The notes beneath the pieces were generated by a model. That model did not search any database. It was given only the letters and a program-made list of their open reading frames with translations, and had not been told where the DNA came from. From assembly GCF_000968015.1 (NCBI RefSeq), contig NZ_LACH01000046.1, positions 1 to 64,000 on the forward strand: a DNA stretch of 64,000 bases, written 5' to 3'. This document shows, piece after piece, positions 8,416 through 17,296 of this stretch; positions within the stretch are counted from its first letter, which is position 1; each line of letters starts with the position of its first letter. A program made the position numbers and the translations under genes. The stretch comes from Pseudomonas fluorescens (GTDB lineage: Bacteria; Pseudomonadota; Gammaproteobacteria; Pseudomonadales; Pseudomonadaceae).

Positions 8416-8534
8416 TCAGTACCCGTGTGGATCTTTCTTCAGCTGTTCCATCAACAAGTCCTGCATGTCGCTGTTGCCATGGCACTGCCGCCCAGTAGCA
8501 GGGCGGCTGCCAGTGTCTTTCACAAAACGCTCAT
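8416..8534 (-). pseudogene. remnant of an Ivy-like lysozyme inhibitor gene
   Basis: Reading the minus strand from ATG 8534, four codons are followed by a stop (TGA at 8522-8520). After it comes a signal-peptide-like run KTLAAALLLGGSAMATA (8519-8469). Directly abutting it, in another frame, is DMQDLLMEQLKKDPHGY and a stop (8469-8416). A signal peptide joined straight to a C-terminal tail looks like a secreted-protein gene of about 150 codons that has lost its middle. I recall an ivy gene (inhibitor of vertebrate lysozyme) at this place in P. aeruginosa, and the tail resembles the Ivy C-terminus. The Ivy assignment is inference; the broken frames are seen directly. Confidence 0.5.
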
Positions 8535-8536
8535 GT

Positions 8537-8701
8537 TCACCCTCGACCGCGACGGCCAAAGAAGAAGGAAGCAATGAACATCACCAGGAACACGACAAAG
8601 AGAATCTTGGCGATACCCGTGGCGGTGCCCGCGATACCACCGAAGCCCAGTACTGCAGCGATGATGGCAATGATCAAGAATGTGATTGCCCAGCTCAACA
8701 T
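8537..8701 (-). CDS. DUF1328 family small membrane protein
   Basis: This 54-residue protein starts at ATG 8701 behind AAGGAGAATCACC. It reads MLSWAITFLIIAIIAAVLGF, then GGIAGTATGIAKILF, then a second helix and a terminal FFFGRRGRG. Two membrane helices joined by a glycine-rich turn are the DUF1328 (YtjA-like) pattern. Members are often stress- or biofilm-induced in Pseudomonas but have no known activity. The Ivy-like remnant follows three bases after the stop, and the small membrane protein gene at 8783 lies upstream in the same direction. Confidence 0.88.
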   Translation of the reverse strand: MLSWAITFLIIAIIAAVLGFGGIAGTATGIAKILFVVFLVMFIASFFFGRRGRG

Positions 8702-8754
8702 GGTGATTCTCCTTACGCTTCTATTTAGAGGTGTTGCTTGTGGTGCTATTCCCG

Positions 8755-8770
8755 GCGCATTGAAAGCGCC
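8755..8770 (-). other. small hairpin between the two short membrane-protein genes
   Basis: GGCGC and GCGCC flank a short AT-rich loop just downstream of the stop at 8783. No T-run follows, so a terminator function is doubtful; it may only dampen read-through into the DUF1328 gene. Confidence 0.3.
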
Positions 8771-8782
8771 AAGTTCATGTGT

Positions 8783-9070
8783 TTAGAACACCCAACGTTC
8801 CTGGCGAGGCATCTCATCCGCAGGCTGAGCCTGGTCGACGTCCATCATTCGCATTGGGGGGCTGTCAGCCTGGTTACTGCTGGCCGCGCTGAAATGGGTT
8901 TGGATCGGGTGCTGAATCGACAAGCGTGGCGCTTCTTGCTGCCGGTTCTGCTCCCAACGCTGAAGCTGCTGGCCGGCGATCAAGGTGATCAATAGCGCCA
9001 GAACAGAAAACAGTACTTGCTGGATATGCAGTGGCGAGATACGCAACTGGGCGGCACGTTGGCGACTCAT
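8783..9070 (-). CDS. small single-pass membrane protein, divergent from algB
   Basis: The product has 95 residues starting at ATG 9070 behind GGGAGGAGCTTCAGG. Positively charged residues lead into one membrane helix (about residues 17-35, VLFSVLALLITLIAG), followed by a polar tail rich in Q, S and P. No known domain was recognised. It is divergently placed with respect to algB across a 436-base gap that contains a candidate sigma-54 promoter reading towards this gene. I recall a hypothetical gene in this position in P. aeruginosa. Function unknown. Confidence 0.7.
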   Translation of the reverse strand: MSRQRAAQLRISPLHIQQVLFSVLALLITLIAGQQLQRWEQNRQQEAPRLSIQHPIQTHFSAASSNQADSPPMRMMDVDQAQPADEMPRQERWVF

Positions 9071-9143
9071 CCTGAAGCTCCTCCCACTCTTGTGGTGATC
9101 TGGTTAGGGGCGACTTCTTGAATGCCCTGGTTAATCAGACTAT

Positions 9144-9159
9144 TGCAGTCTGCATGCCA
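9144..9159 (-). promoter_or_regulatory. candidate sigma-54 promoter for the 8783-9070 gene
   Basis: On the minus strand the sequence is TGGCATGCAGACTGCA, which fits TGGCAyr-N4-TTGCa with one mismatch and has the required GG-N10-GC spacing. A start point about 12 bases further on would give a leader of about 60 bases to ATG 9070. The adjacent algB encodes an NtrC-type regulator with an intact GAFTGA loop. This is a single-site match by eye and could be chance. Confidence 0.4.
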
Positions 9160-9506
9160 GCTTTTACTGATAATAAAATTCAATAAAATCAATCAGTTAT
9201 GAATGGCGTGGAAAGCAGGTCGGACGCATCCTGCACGATGGTCCTTTTGAAGTCGTGCGTAATGCACGATGGATTCGTAGGAACTTTCAATATTTTTGAA
9301 TTGCGAGGAGGGCGCGGATGTCACAAAGGAACACCGGTAATCGCCTGAGAACCGGCTATCTGATAAAAAAACAACAAAATCAGGCGATTAGCCGTAGGGT
9401 AAGCAGAGAGCTACGCTGCTGTAGCTGGAATCGACCAGAATCAACCATGCAACTTGCCCGATTTTTCCGGGACTAACCAAGACCATTCTTTAAGGAGCGT
9501 AGGAAA
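9160..9506 (+). promoter_or_regulatory. algB upstream region with several inverted repeats
   Basis: There is no gene in this AT-rich 350-base stretch. It holds TCGTGC/GCACGA (9253-9269) and a longer pair TAATCGCCTGA (9338-9348) and TCAGGCGATTA (9380-9390) separated by 31 bases that include AAAAAAACAACAAAA. GAACTT at 9281-9286 resembles an AlgU -35 box, but no fitting -10 element follows. The algB ribosome site AAGGAGCG ends the region. The large stem-loop could bind a regulator or fold in the leader RNA. Confidence 0.5.
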
Positions 9507-10853
9507 ATGGAATCAGCCACTGAGCATCAAGGCCGCATTCTGCTGGTGGACGATGAGTCCGCCATCCTGCGTACTTTCCGCTATTGCCTCGAAGATGAAG
9601 GCTACAGCGTCGCTACCGCCAACAGCGCCGCCCAGGCTGATGCATTGCTTCAGCGGCAAGTCTTCGACCTGTGCTTCCTCGACCTGCGCCTGGGTGAAGA
9701 CAATGGCCTCGATGTGCTGGCCCAAATGCGCATTCAGGCGCCGTGGATGAGAGTGGTGATCGTCACCGCTCATTCGGCCGTGGACACTGCCGTGGATGCC
9801 ATTCAGGCGGGTGCCGCCGACTATCTGGTCAAGCCTTGCAGCCCCGACCAATTGCGCCTGGCCACCGCCAAGCAGCTGGAAGTGCGGCAACTGTCGGCAC
9901 GTCTGGAAGCCCTTGAAGGCGAAGTGCGCAAACCCAAGGATGGCCTGGACTCTCACAGCCCGGCGATGAAAGTCGTGCTCGAAACCGCCCGCCAGGTGGC
10001 CAACACCGATGCCAATATTTTAATTCTCGGCGAGTCCGGTACCGGTAAAGGCGAACTGTCCCAAGCCATTCACGGCTGGAGCAAGCGCGCGAAGAAATCC
10101 TGCATCACGATCAACTGCCCGTCCTTGACCGCCGAACTCATGGAAAGCGAGCTCTTCGGCCACAGCCGTGGCGCGTTCACCGGGGCCAGCGAAAGTACTC
10201 TGGGTCGGGTCAATCAGGCCGACGGTGGGACGCTGTTTCTTGACGAGATCGGCGATTTTCCTGTGGTTTTACAACCTAAACTGCTGCGTTTCATCCAGGA
10301 TAAAGAATACGAACGGGTGGGCGACCCGGTCACCCGCCGCGCCGATGTGCGCATCCTCGCGGCCACTAACCAGATCCTCGAAGACATGGTCCGCGACGGC
10401 CGTTTCCGCGAAGACCTGCTTTACCGCCTGAACGTCATCACCCTGCACCTGCCACCACTGCGCGAACGCAGGGAAGATATTCTGAACCTGGCCGATCGTT
10501 TTCTGGCCCGTTTCGTCAAGGAATACGCGCGTCCGGCTCGGGGCTTCAGCGACGAAGCCCGTGAAGCGCTGCTCGGCTACCGCTGGCCGGGGAACATTCG
10601 CGAACTGCGCAACGTTGTGGAGCGGGCAAGCATCATTTGTCCACAGGAGCGGGTCGAGATCAGTCACTTGGGCATGGCTGAAACCCCGGTCAACAACGCA
10701 CCTCGCATCGGCGCTGCGCTGAGTCTGGATGAATTGGAAAAAGCCCACATCGGAGCGGTCCTCGCCACTGCAGAAACGCTGGACCAGGCCGCCAAGACCC
10801 TGGGTATCGATGCCTCGACGTTGTACCGAAAACGCAAGCAGTACAACTTGTGA
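9507..10853 (+). CDS. algB: AlgB, NtrC-family response regulator
   Basis: The protein has 448 residues. It has a receiver domain (about 8-125) with the phospho-acceptor in FLDLRLG at D59, the position known for P. aeruginosa AlgB. The AAA+ domain (about 147-380) has Walker A GESGTGKG, GAFTGA at 222-227 and Walker B TLFLDEIGD. A Fis-type helix-turn-helix closes the protein (AKTLGIDASTLYRKRKQYN). AlgB with its sensor kinase KinB controls alginate, virulence and quorum-linked traits in P. aeruginosa. The start is ATG 9507 behind AAGGAGCGTAGGAAA. kinB begins 10 bases after the stop, forming a two-gene operon. Confidence 0.95.
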   Translation: MESATEHQGRILLVDDESAILRTFRYCLEDEGYSVATANSAAQADALLQRQVFDLCFLDLRLGEDNGLDVLAQMRIQAPWMRVVIVTAHSAVDTAVDAIQAGAADYLVKPCSPDQLRLATAKQLEVRQLSARLEALEGEVRKPKDGLDSHSPAMKVVLETARQVANTDANILILGESGTGKGELSQAIHGWSKRAKKSCITINCPSLTAELMESELFGHSRGAFTGASESTLGRVNQADGGTLFLDEIGDFPVVLQPKLLRFIQDKEYERVGDPVTRRADVRILAATNQILEDMVRDGRFREDLLYRLNVITLHLPPLRERREDILNLADRFLARFVKEYARPARGFSDEAREALLGYRWPGNIRELRNVVERASIICPQERVEISHLGMAETPVNNAPRIGAALSLDELEKAHIGAVLATAETLDQAAKTLGIDASTLYRKRKQYNL

Positions 10854-10863
10854 GCTGTCTCCG

Positions 10864-12654
10864 ATGAGACTGGCGATGAAGTTGCGCACACGGCTGTTTC
10901 TGAGTATTTCCGCACTGATCACGGTGGCGCTGCTTGGGCTGTTGCTCGGGCTGGTCAGCGTGATGCAGATGGCGAGTTCCCAGGAAGCGCTGATTCGCAA
11001 TAATTTCGTCACGCTCGACCTGGGACTGAAATTGCGTCAGACCTTGGGCGATCAGCTGATGATCATGCTCAGCGAGAAGCCGGATCCTGCTGCGTTCGAG
11101 GCGTCCAAGCAGCATTATTTCCAGTTGCTTGATGACGGCATTGTCCATGCCCGGGCTGGCGATGAGCGTCAGTTCGGTTTCGAACAGGCCAAGACTGACT
11201 ACCTGAGCTTTCTGCAGGTGTACGACCTATCACGTGACTCGACACTGGTGTTGAGTGGCAACAAAGAACTCACCGAAAAATTCAATGCGCTGCGCAATGG
11301 TTTGATCGTCGAGCAACAGCGTGCACTGGATAACATCAATGCCACTGAGCGGCAGGCTCGGGAGAGGGCGCTGCTGATTGCCGGCCTGCTCGGGCTGGTG
11401 GGGTTGGCGGTGCTGATCATCGGGTTCGTCACTGCCCACGCTATCGCTCGACGTTTCGGTGAACCGATCGAGGCCCTGGCCCAAGCGGCGGACAACATCG
11501 GCCAAGGCAATTTCGAAGTGACGCTACCGATTTCATCGGCCGTGGAAATGAACCAGCTGACCAAGCGCTTCGGGATCATGGCCGAGGCCCTGCGCGAGCA
11601 TCAGGCCACCAATGTCGATGAACTGCTCGCCGGCCAGCAGCGTTTGCAGGCCGTGCTCGACAGCATCGACGATGGGCTGTTGATGATTGATCGCGATGGT
11701 CGTCTGGAACACCTCAACCCAGTGGCGCAGCGTCAGTTGGGTTGGGACAGCGATCGTCTCGGTCAAGGTCTGGGTACGGCGCTTGAGCGTCCCGAACTCG
11801 ATGATCAGCTGCAACTGGTGCTGCGCGGCGGCACCCTGGAGCGAGCGCCTGAGGACCTGAGTATCGAGGTCGACGGTGAGTCGCGGTTGCTGACCTTTAG
11901 TCTGACGCCGGTCAGTCATACACAGGGTCATATTCTCGGCGCCGTGATGGTGCTGCATGACGTCACCGAACAGCGGGCGTTTGAGCGGGTGCGCAGCGAG
12001 TTCGTGCTGCGTGCCTCCCATGAATTGCGAACGCCGGTTACCGGGATGCACATGGCGTTCGGCCTGTTTCGCGAGCGCGCGCACTTTGCCAAGGACTCGC
12101 GTGAAGCTGATCTGCTGGACACCGTGAATGAAGAGATGCAGCGCTTGATGCAGTTGATCAACGACCTGCTGAACTTCTCCCGCTACCAGAACGGATTGCA
12201 GAAACTCACGTTGGCGCCGTGCTCCAGCGAGGATTTGCTGGAGCAGGCCCGGGAACGTTTTGCCGGCCGAGCAGAAGAGCAGGGCATCGACCTGCTGGTG
12301 GAAGTGCAAGGGCCATTACCGCGATTGCAGGCCGATCAGCCGCAGTTGGACCGGGTGCTTGATAACCTGATCGACAACGCGTTGCGTCACACCACTTCCG
12401 GCGGGCAAATACGTTTGCAGGCTCGACGCCATGGGGAACGAGTGATTATCAGCGTCGAGGACAACGGCGAAGGCATTGCCTATGGTCAGCAGGGGCGGAT
12501 TTTCGAACCTTTTGTGCAGGTCGGTCGCAAGAAGGGCGGTGCCGGACTCGGTCTGGCGCTGTGCAAGGAAATCGTGCAGTTGCACGGCGGTCGTATGGGT
12601 GTTTATTCGCGGCCAGGGCAGGGTACTCAGTTCTATATGGCGCTGTCGGTTTAA
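10864..12654 (+). CDS. kinB: KinB, membrane sensor histidine kinase
   Basis: The protein has 596 residues from ATG 10864; ATG 10876 (MKLRTRLF) is an alternative. Two membrane helices (about 13-35 and 175-197) bracket a periplasmic sensor region. A HAMP linker, a PAS domain (about 257-360), a HisKA domain with SHELRTP (phospho-acceptor H386) and an HATPase domain with DNGEGI and GAGLGLALCKE follow. It phosphorylates and dephosphorylates AlgB encoded directly upstream. All catalytic motifs are intact. The gene ends 12 bases from the convergent EAL gene, leaving no room for a separate terminator. Confidence 0.95.
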   Translation: MRLAMKLRTRLFLSISALITVALLGLLLGLVSVMQMASSQEALIRNNFVTLDLGLKLRQTLGDQLMIMLSEKPDPAAFEASKQHYFQLLDDGIVHARAGDERQFGFEQAKTDYLSFLQVYDLSRDSTLVLSGNKELTEKFNALRNGLIVEQQRALDNINATERQARERALLIAGLLGLVGLAVLIIGFVTAHAIARRFGEPIEALAQAADNIGQGNFEVTLPISSAVEMNQLTKRFGIMAEALREHQATNVDELLAGQQRLQAVLDSIDDGLLMIDRDGRLEHLNPVAQRQLGWDSDRLGQGLGTALERPELDDQLQLVLRGGTLERAPEDLSIEVDGESRLLTFSLTPVSHTQGHILGAVMVLHDVTEQRAFERVRSEFVLRASHELRTPVTGMHMAFGLFRERAHFAKDSREADLLDTVNEEMQRLMQLINDLLNFSRYQNGLQKLTLAPCSSEDLLEQARERFAGRAEEQGIDLLVEVQGPLPRLQADQPQLDRVLDNLIDNALRHTTSGGQIRLQARRHGERVIISVEDNGEGIAYGQQGRIFEPFVQVGRKKGGAGLGLALCKEIVQLHGGRMGVYSRPGQGTQFYMALSV

Positions 12655-12666
12655 GCCGCAGTCGCT

Positions 12667-14280
12667 TCAGGCTTCGTCATCGAGACGTCGGGCAGCCAAT
12701 CGTCGGCCACGGGTTATCAGCTCGATGAACTGCACCGCACTCAACGCATGGGCGAACAGCCAACCCTGACCGAACTTCACGCCTTCACTGCTCAGAAGCG
12801 CCGCCTGGGATTCAAGTTCGATGCCTTCGGCAATCACCTTGAGCTGCAGGGCCTGGGCCATGTGAATAATGTGCGGGGCGACACCGCTACTTGCAGCGTC
12901 GTGACCCAGCGCATCGATAAATGCCTTGTCGATTTTCAGGCAATCGACTGGCAGGGTTTGCAGATAGGCAAGGCTGCAATAGCCGGTGCCAAAGTCATCA
13001 ATCAGCACTTGATGCCCGACATCCCGCAAGGCTTGCAGGTTTTCCCGGGCGACCACGACATCGATCAATCCACGCTCGGTGACCTCAAAGGCAATTTGCT
13101 TTGCCGCGACTCGGTGCAAAGTCAGCAGTCGCGCCATTACCTGACCGATACGCGGCACCATGACGTCGCAGGCCGCCAGGTTGACCGAGATGTACAGTTG
13201 CGGATTGGCCCGTAACAATTGACCCAGCTGCTCAAGCAGGCGTTGCAGGACGAAGTCGGTCATCTGGCGGATCTGGCCGGTGTTTTCCGCCATCGGAATA
13301 AACAGGTCGGGGCTCGTCAGGGTGCCGTCCGGCCTTCGCCAGCGCAGCAAGGCTTCTGCCCCGACACAGTTGCGGCTGTCGAGGTCGAAGATCGGTTGAT
13401 ACAGCACCTGCAATTCGCCTCGTCGTATGGCACCACTCAGTTCGGCGTCCAGCGACTGTCGCTGGCGCACCAGCAAAAGCACCAGAAAACCCACGCATAA
13501 GGCGAGAGCCAGGCTGGCCGGCAGCAACCACCACCAGACTGCGGGTACATGCATACCGGTTCGCGGGCTGATCAGCACCAATTGGTATTCCGGATTGTTG
13601 GTGGGCATGCGGTAAATCAAGCGGGAATGCGTCACTTGTAGCGCGTCGAGGCTTTTCGGGGGCCAGGGTTCGGTGGGTGGCCAGGCCTGCGAGACACCCA
13701 GTACCGGAATCGCGCGCGTACCGTGGTCGAGCACCACTAGCAGGCTGCTTCCCGGTGGCAAGTCGACCATGTCGGTCAAATGCCCGCGAGACGTCGCGAC
13801 ACGAAAATTGCCGCGCCCGAGCATCAGCGCGGCACGGTTTTCATCGGGTTCGGTGGTGGTGTTCAGCCAATAGCTGTAGGTCGGCCCCTTGATGTCTGGC
13901 GGCCTTATCATCGACAGCCCTTCCTGGCGGGGGCGGTTGGAACAGATCCGCGATGCATCCATATAAGCGGCTTCGTAAACGAAACGGTAATTGAAGCTGA
14001 CCTGTTGCAAGGTCGCGATCATTTCGTCATCGCAGCCGCGTAACGGCTGGGCTTCCAGGTCGTCGAGGCTTTCACGCAACTGCCCGAAAAGTTGCTCCAG
14101 GCGAGCAAGGAAGCGCTCGCCCTGGGCATTCATTTCTTCGCTTTCGCTCTGCTCGACTTGATGCATGGCCACGAACAGGCTACCGGCCATCAGGAGTGTC
14201 GCGCTCAAGGCAGCAGCCACTATCGCCAAAAACCAAGGGCGAAAGAACCAACTACGTAGTGTCTCTCGAGCAGCAGGCAT
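12667..14280 (-). CDS. CSS-motif/EAL-domain c-di-GMP phosphodiesterase
   Basis: The ATG at 14280 (MPAARETLRSWF) gives 537 residues; a TTG eight codons earlier is possible. A membrane helix near the N-terminus and a second near 240-260 flank a periplasmic domain with conserved cysteines (RGCDDEM, SRICSNRP), as in CSS-motif sensors controlled by disulfide state. The EAL domain has GAEALLRW, FEVTE, IDDFGTGYCSL, LKIDKAF, AEGIE and GQGWLFAHAL, so catalysis should be intact. It probably degrades c-di-GMP. Such CSS-EAL proteins are often tuned by DsbA, which is encoded nearby at 18186-18827. It is convergent with kinB. Confidence 0.9.
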   Translation of the reverse strand: MPAARETLRSWFFRPWFLAIVAAALSATLLMAGSLFVAMHQVEQSESEEMNAQGERFLARLEQLFGQLRESLDDLEAQPLRGCDDEMIATLQQVSFNYRFVYEAAYMDASRICSNRPRQEGLSMIRPPDIKGPTYSYWLNTTTEPDENRAALMLGRGNFRVATSRGHLTDMVDLPPGSSLLVVLDHGTRAIPVLGVSQAWPPTEPWPPKSLDALQVTHSRLIYRMPTNNPEYQLVLISPRTGMHVPAVWWWLLPASLALALCVGFLVLLLVRQRQSLDAELSGAIRRGELQVLYQPIFDLDSRNCVGAEALLRWRRPDGTLTSPDLFIPMAENTGQIRQMTDFVLQRLLEQLGQLLRANPQLYISVNLAACDVMVPRIGQVMARLLTLHRVAAKQIAFEVTERGLIDVVVARENLQALRDVGHQVLIDDFGTGYCSLAYLQTLPVDCLKIDKAFIDALGHDAASSGVAPHIIHMAQALQLKVIAEGIELESQAALLSSEGVKFGQGWLFAHALSAVQFIELITRGRRLAARRLDDEA

Positions 14281-14355
14281 AGGGAATATCCGAAGAATTA
14301 CCAATGAGTTATAGCTGCTGATTGAAAAAAAGCCCTGACCGTCGGGCGGGCGTCA

Positions 14356-15135
14356 TTATTTTGTCTGGTTTAAGACTTGTAGAAGCGCCGCGGTTTGCGC
14401 ATCCGGGGTGCCATCGAAACGTGACGGTCGGAAATGCATCTGGAAGGCCGCAATCACATGACGTGTCGCAACATCCAGTTCGCCGGTTTGCGGCGTGGGA
14501 TAACCTGCGCGGGCCAGCTGTGCCTGAAACCAGCTGATGGTTGGCAGTTGTACTTCGAACTTTACTTGCTGGCGCGTTACGGCCTGCTCGTTCGGCCATA
14601 CGCCCAGGCCTTCGGCAGCCAGGCGCTTCCAGGGGAACAGCGGCCCCGGATCAAGCTTTCGCAGCGGGGCGATGTCGCTGTGGCCGATGATGCTGTGGGG
14701 ATTGATGGCGTAACGCTTGCTGATGTCCTTCAGCAGGACGATCAGGGACTGGACCTGGTCTTCGCTGTAGGGGTACCAAAGGCGCCCGGTAGGGGTGTCT
14801 TTAAAACCCGGATTGACGATTTCGATACCGATGGAGCTGGAGTTCAACCAGGTCCGGCCTTGCCATTCGCTTTCCCCGGCGTGCCAGGCTCGGAGGTTTT
14901 CATCCATCAGCTTGTAGATGGTGGCGCCCTTGTCGTCGCCAATCAGATAGTGGCTGCTGACGTCACCGTGGGTCAGCAGTTGCAGCGAGCGCTCCAGTGA
15001 CGCGTTGGTGTAATGCACCACCACGAACTGAATGCGGCTGTCGTAATTGGCTGAAGGGTGACGGGTGTCGAACCGGGGGCCGCTGGCACAACCGGCCAAC
15101 AGAATCAGCGAAACGATGAGAGATAGATATTTCAT
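14356..15135 (-). CDS. AmpD-like N-acetylmuramoyl-L-alanine amidase lipoprotein (AmpDh2-like)
   Basis: The ATG at 15135 (MKYLSLIVSLILLAGCAS) gives 259 residues with a clear lipobox LAGC. The Amidase_2 domain (about 35-180) carries zinc ligands in VVVHYT and GHSDIAPLRKLDPGPLFPW, plus HAGESEW. A short peptidoglycan-binding-like C-terminus follows (GYPTPQTGELD). It cleaves the amide link between muramic acid and the stem peptide in the periplasm at the outer membrane. In P. aeruginosa AmpDh2 lies next to kinB and contributes to turnover and beta-lactamase control. Here the EAL gene is between them. dgcP is 103 bases upstream in the same direction. Confidence 0.9.
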   Translation of the reverse strand: MKYLSLIVSLILLAGCASGPRFDTRHPSANYDSRIQFVVVHYTNASLERSLQLLTHGDVSSHYLIGDDKGATIYKLMDENLRAWHAGESEWQGRTWLNSSSIGIEIVNPGFKDTPTGRLWYPYSEDQVQSLIVLLKDISKRYAINPHSIIGHSDIAPLRKLDPGPLFPWKRLAAEGLGVWPNEQAVTRQQVKFEVQLPTISWFQAQLARAGYPTPQTGELDVATRHVIAAFQMHFRPSRFDGTPDAQTAALLQVLNQTK

Positions 15136-15238
15136 GGCAGAAGGCAATACACGCAAGACAGTAATGCAACAGTGTAACGTACTGACTTGCGCGCAGACGG
15201 CCAACTCGAAGTTTTAAACAAAATGGAACAATTGACCG

Positions 15239-17296
15239 TCAGCCCAGTGCCACTTGGTTACGGCCGGCATGTTTCGCGCGATATAGAGCCTGATCGGCTC
15301 TTTTAAGGACCAAGTCGCTATGTTCTCCGGGTTTGAATGCAGTCAGACCCATGGAAATGGTGATGGTTACTGGCTCACCCTTGAAGTGGAAAGGGCAGGC
15401 TTCGATCGAGGCGCGCAGCTTTTCCAGTAGTTTCGCACCAGCAGTTGGCACTGTGTCTGGCATCAACAGGACAAACTCCTCGCCGCCGAACCGGGCAATG
15501 AAATCCGTCCCGCGCAGCCGCTTGCGTAGCACGTTGGCGATGATTTTCAGTACTTTGTCGCCCGCCAGGTGACCATAGTTATCGTTAATGCGTTTGAAAT
15601 GGTCGAGGTCGAGCATTGCCAGCAACAGGGTGTTGCCGTGTTGCTGCCATTGGTTGATTTCGTGATCCAGCCGTTCGCTCCAGGCTGCCCGGTTAGGCAG
15701 ACCGGTCAGCGGGTCGATCAACGCCTTCTGACGCTGCTCTTCGAGATGCTCGCGGTAACCCAGGGCTTCCTGCTCCATGTGCGCAACGCGTTCGGCCAGA
15801 CCATGAAGGCGGGCTGCGACTTCCTGCTCGCGCTCGTTACGCTGCTTCTGGTGCTGGTCCATGGTGCCGAGCAGGCCTTCCAGATGGTTTTCCAGAACGT
15901 GCTTGAGATCGTCCAGGTCGGCGGCTTCCTGCATGCTGCTCTGCAAGCCGTCGACCTGCTCGCGGATCTGCGTGTCCATCTCGCGTGCGGCGGAACGGTT
16001 GTCGGCATGGCCTTCGCTGGCGGCTTGCAAGTTGCTTTGGAATGACTCGAGGCGTTCGTTTAGCTGTTGCAAGTAGGCTTCAAACTCATGCTGGCCACTG
16101 TCGGTGATTGCCAGCATCAAGGTTGCCAGATCGTCGAGGATTGGCAGCAGTTCGTACCAGTTCAAGCCGTTTTGCAGACGATCACGCATCGCTTCGGCTT
16201 GTGGACGATGACGCTCGGGCAGCGTCAGGTCGTCGAGCAGTCCCAGTAACGTGTCTTCGATGTGCTTGGCCACCGAGCTGTAGGACGGCTCGGGTGAATC
16301 CGGCAGGGCGTAGAGAACATCCGGCTCGGATTGTTCAGTGTCTACGGCGGCTAACACCTCGGCCATGGCCGGGGGCAACGGCAGGCTGTCGAGATAGACC
16401 ACCGGGGTCAGTTCGTCGGGATTGATAGCCGGTTGAGCCTGTATTTCTGGCTCGATGATTGATGGAGCGGGTACTTCTGGATGGTCGATGTCCGGTTGCG
16501 GTTGCGTCGCTGGAGTCTGGGCGGGTGCTCGCTCCAGTTCATGCACCGGCGGGACAAACGCTACAACTGCAGGAGAAGGCGCTGCTGCGGGCGGAGCCTC
16601 GATCGTCGGTGGCTCGGATGCAGTGGTGACCACTTGCGGCTTATCGATCCCTGGCGCGAGATCGACAGTTACCTGTGGGGTCTCGGCATGAGGCACAGCA
16701 ACCGTTTCGGCTGGCTGCGGGGCGGGCGTCGGGAAGGTGTCGGAGGCAGTCTGTGATGCCGTTTCATCCGCTTCACGGCTACCAAACAGGCGCTGCAGCA
16801 AACCAGGGCGGCCGGGTTCTGCCGGGTTTTCAAGCTGATTCAGGGCCTTGCCTTGCAGACCGCTCAGTTCGCTGAGCAGCAACGGAATTTCGCGCGCCTG
16901 CCCGACTCTTGCATCCAGTTGCTTGGCGAAGTTTTTCAGCGGACGGCTTACTTCGCGGGGCAGCGGTAATGTTTGCAGCTGCGAGACCAGCGCGGTCAAT
17001 GCAGCGCTGGTCTGATTAACCCGGGTTTCCCGGCGTTGTTCGGAGTCGAGTACAGCTTTTTCCAGCCGCGGGAGCAGGGCGGCCAGGCCGGCGTCCATGT
17101 CGTCGGTGCGCACGACTTCACGCATTTCCTTCATGCATTGGTCAACGACGCGGTCGGTGCCCTCGGCTGCCAGCGTGCTGCGCACCAGGCCGCGACGCAG
17201 CAGGTCGAGTCGGGCGTCCCATCGACGTTCGAGCTTTTCCTGTTGTTCGATGCTTTTGAGGTATTTCTCTTTCCAGCGCTGTGCTTCGTCGCTCAT
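15239..17296 (-). CDS. dgcP: DgcP-type GGDEF diguanylate cyclase
   Basis: The protein has 685 residues with no membrane helix. A long N-terminal region begins MSDEAQRWKEKYL, contains a Pro/Ala/Thr-rich low-complexity part (about 165-330) and a helical, coiled-coil-prone segment (about 345-515). The C-terminal GGDEF domain (about 525-685) has the active GGEEF and an RGTD inhibitory site five residues before it, so both synthesis and product inhibition of c-di-GMP are expected. This matches DgcP, described in Pseudomonas as a polarly located cyclase affecting biofilm and virulence. The start overlaps the stop of the EEP gene upstream as ATGA, so the two are coupled. Confidence 0.9.
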   Translation of the reverse strand: MSDEAQRWKEKYLKSIEQQEKLERRWDARLDLLRRGLVRSTLAAEGTDRVVDQCMKEMREVVRTDDMDAGLAALLPRLEKAVLDSEQRRETRVNQTSAALTALVSQLQTLPLPREVSRPLKNFAKQLDARVGQAREIPLLLSELSGLQGKALNQLENPAEPGRPGLLQRLFGSREADETASQTASDTFPTPAPQPAETVAVPHAETPQVTVDLAPGIDKPQVVTTASEPPTIEAPPAAAPSPAVVAFVPPVHELERAPAQTPATQPQPDIDHPEVPAPSIIEPEIQAQPAINPDELTPVVYLDSLPLPPAMAEVLAAVDTEQSEPDVLYALPDSPEPSYSSVAKHIEDTLLGLLDDLTLPERHRPQAEAMRDRLQNGLNWYELLPILDDLATLMLAITDSGQHEFEAYLQQLNERLESFQSNLQAASEGHADNRSAAREMDTQIREQVDGLQSSMQEAADLDDLKHVLENHLEGLLGTMDQHQKQRNEREQEVAARLHGLAERVAHMEQEALGYREHLEEQRQKALIDPLTGLPNRAAWSERLDHEINQWQQHGNTLLLAMLDLDHFKRINDNYGHLAGDKVLKIIANVLRKRLRGTDFIARFGGEEFVLLMPDTVPTAGAKLLEKLRASIEACPFHFKGEPVTITISMGLTAFKPGEHSDLVLKRADQALYRAKHAGRNQVALG

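Noticed and set aside
8755..8776. AlgU-type promoter for the DUF1328 gene (GAACTT on minus strand)
   Set aside because: No TCnnA motif at the right distance; the downstream bases are GGGAA.
9281..9307. AlgU-type promoter for algB starting with GAACTT
   Set aside because: The -35 box is exact, but at 16 or 17 bases spacing there is only GCGAG or CGAGG, not TCnnA.
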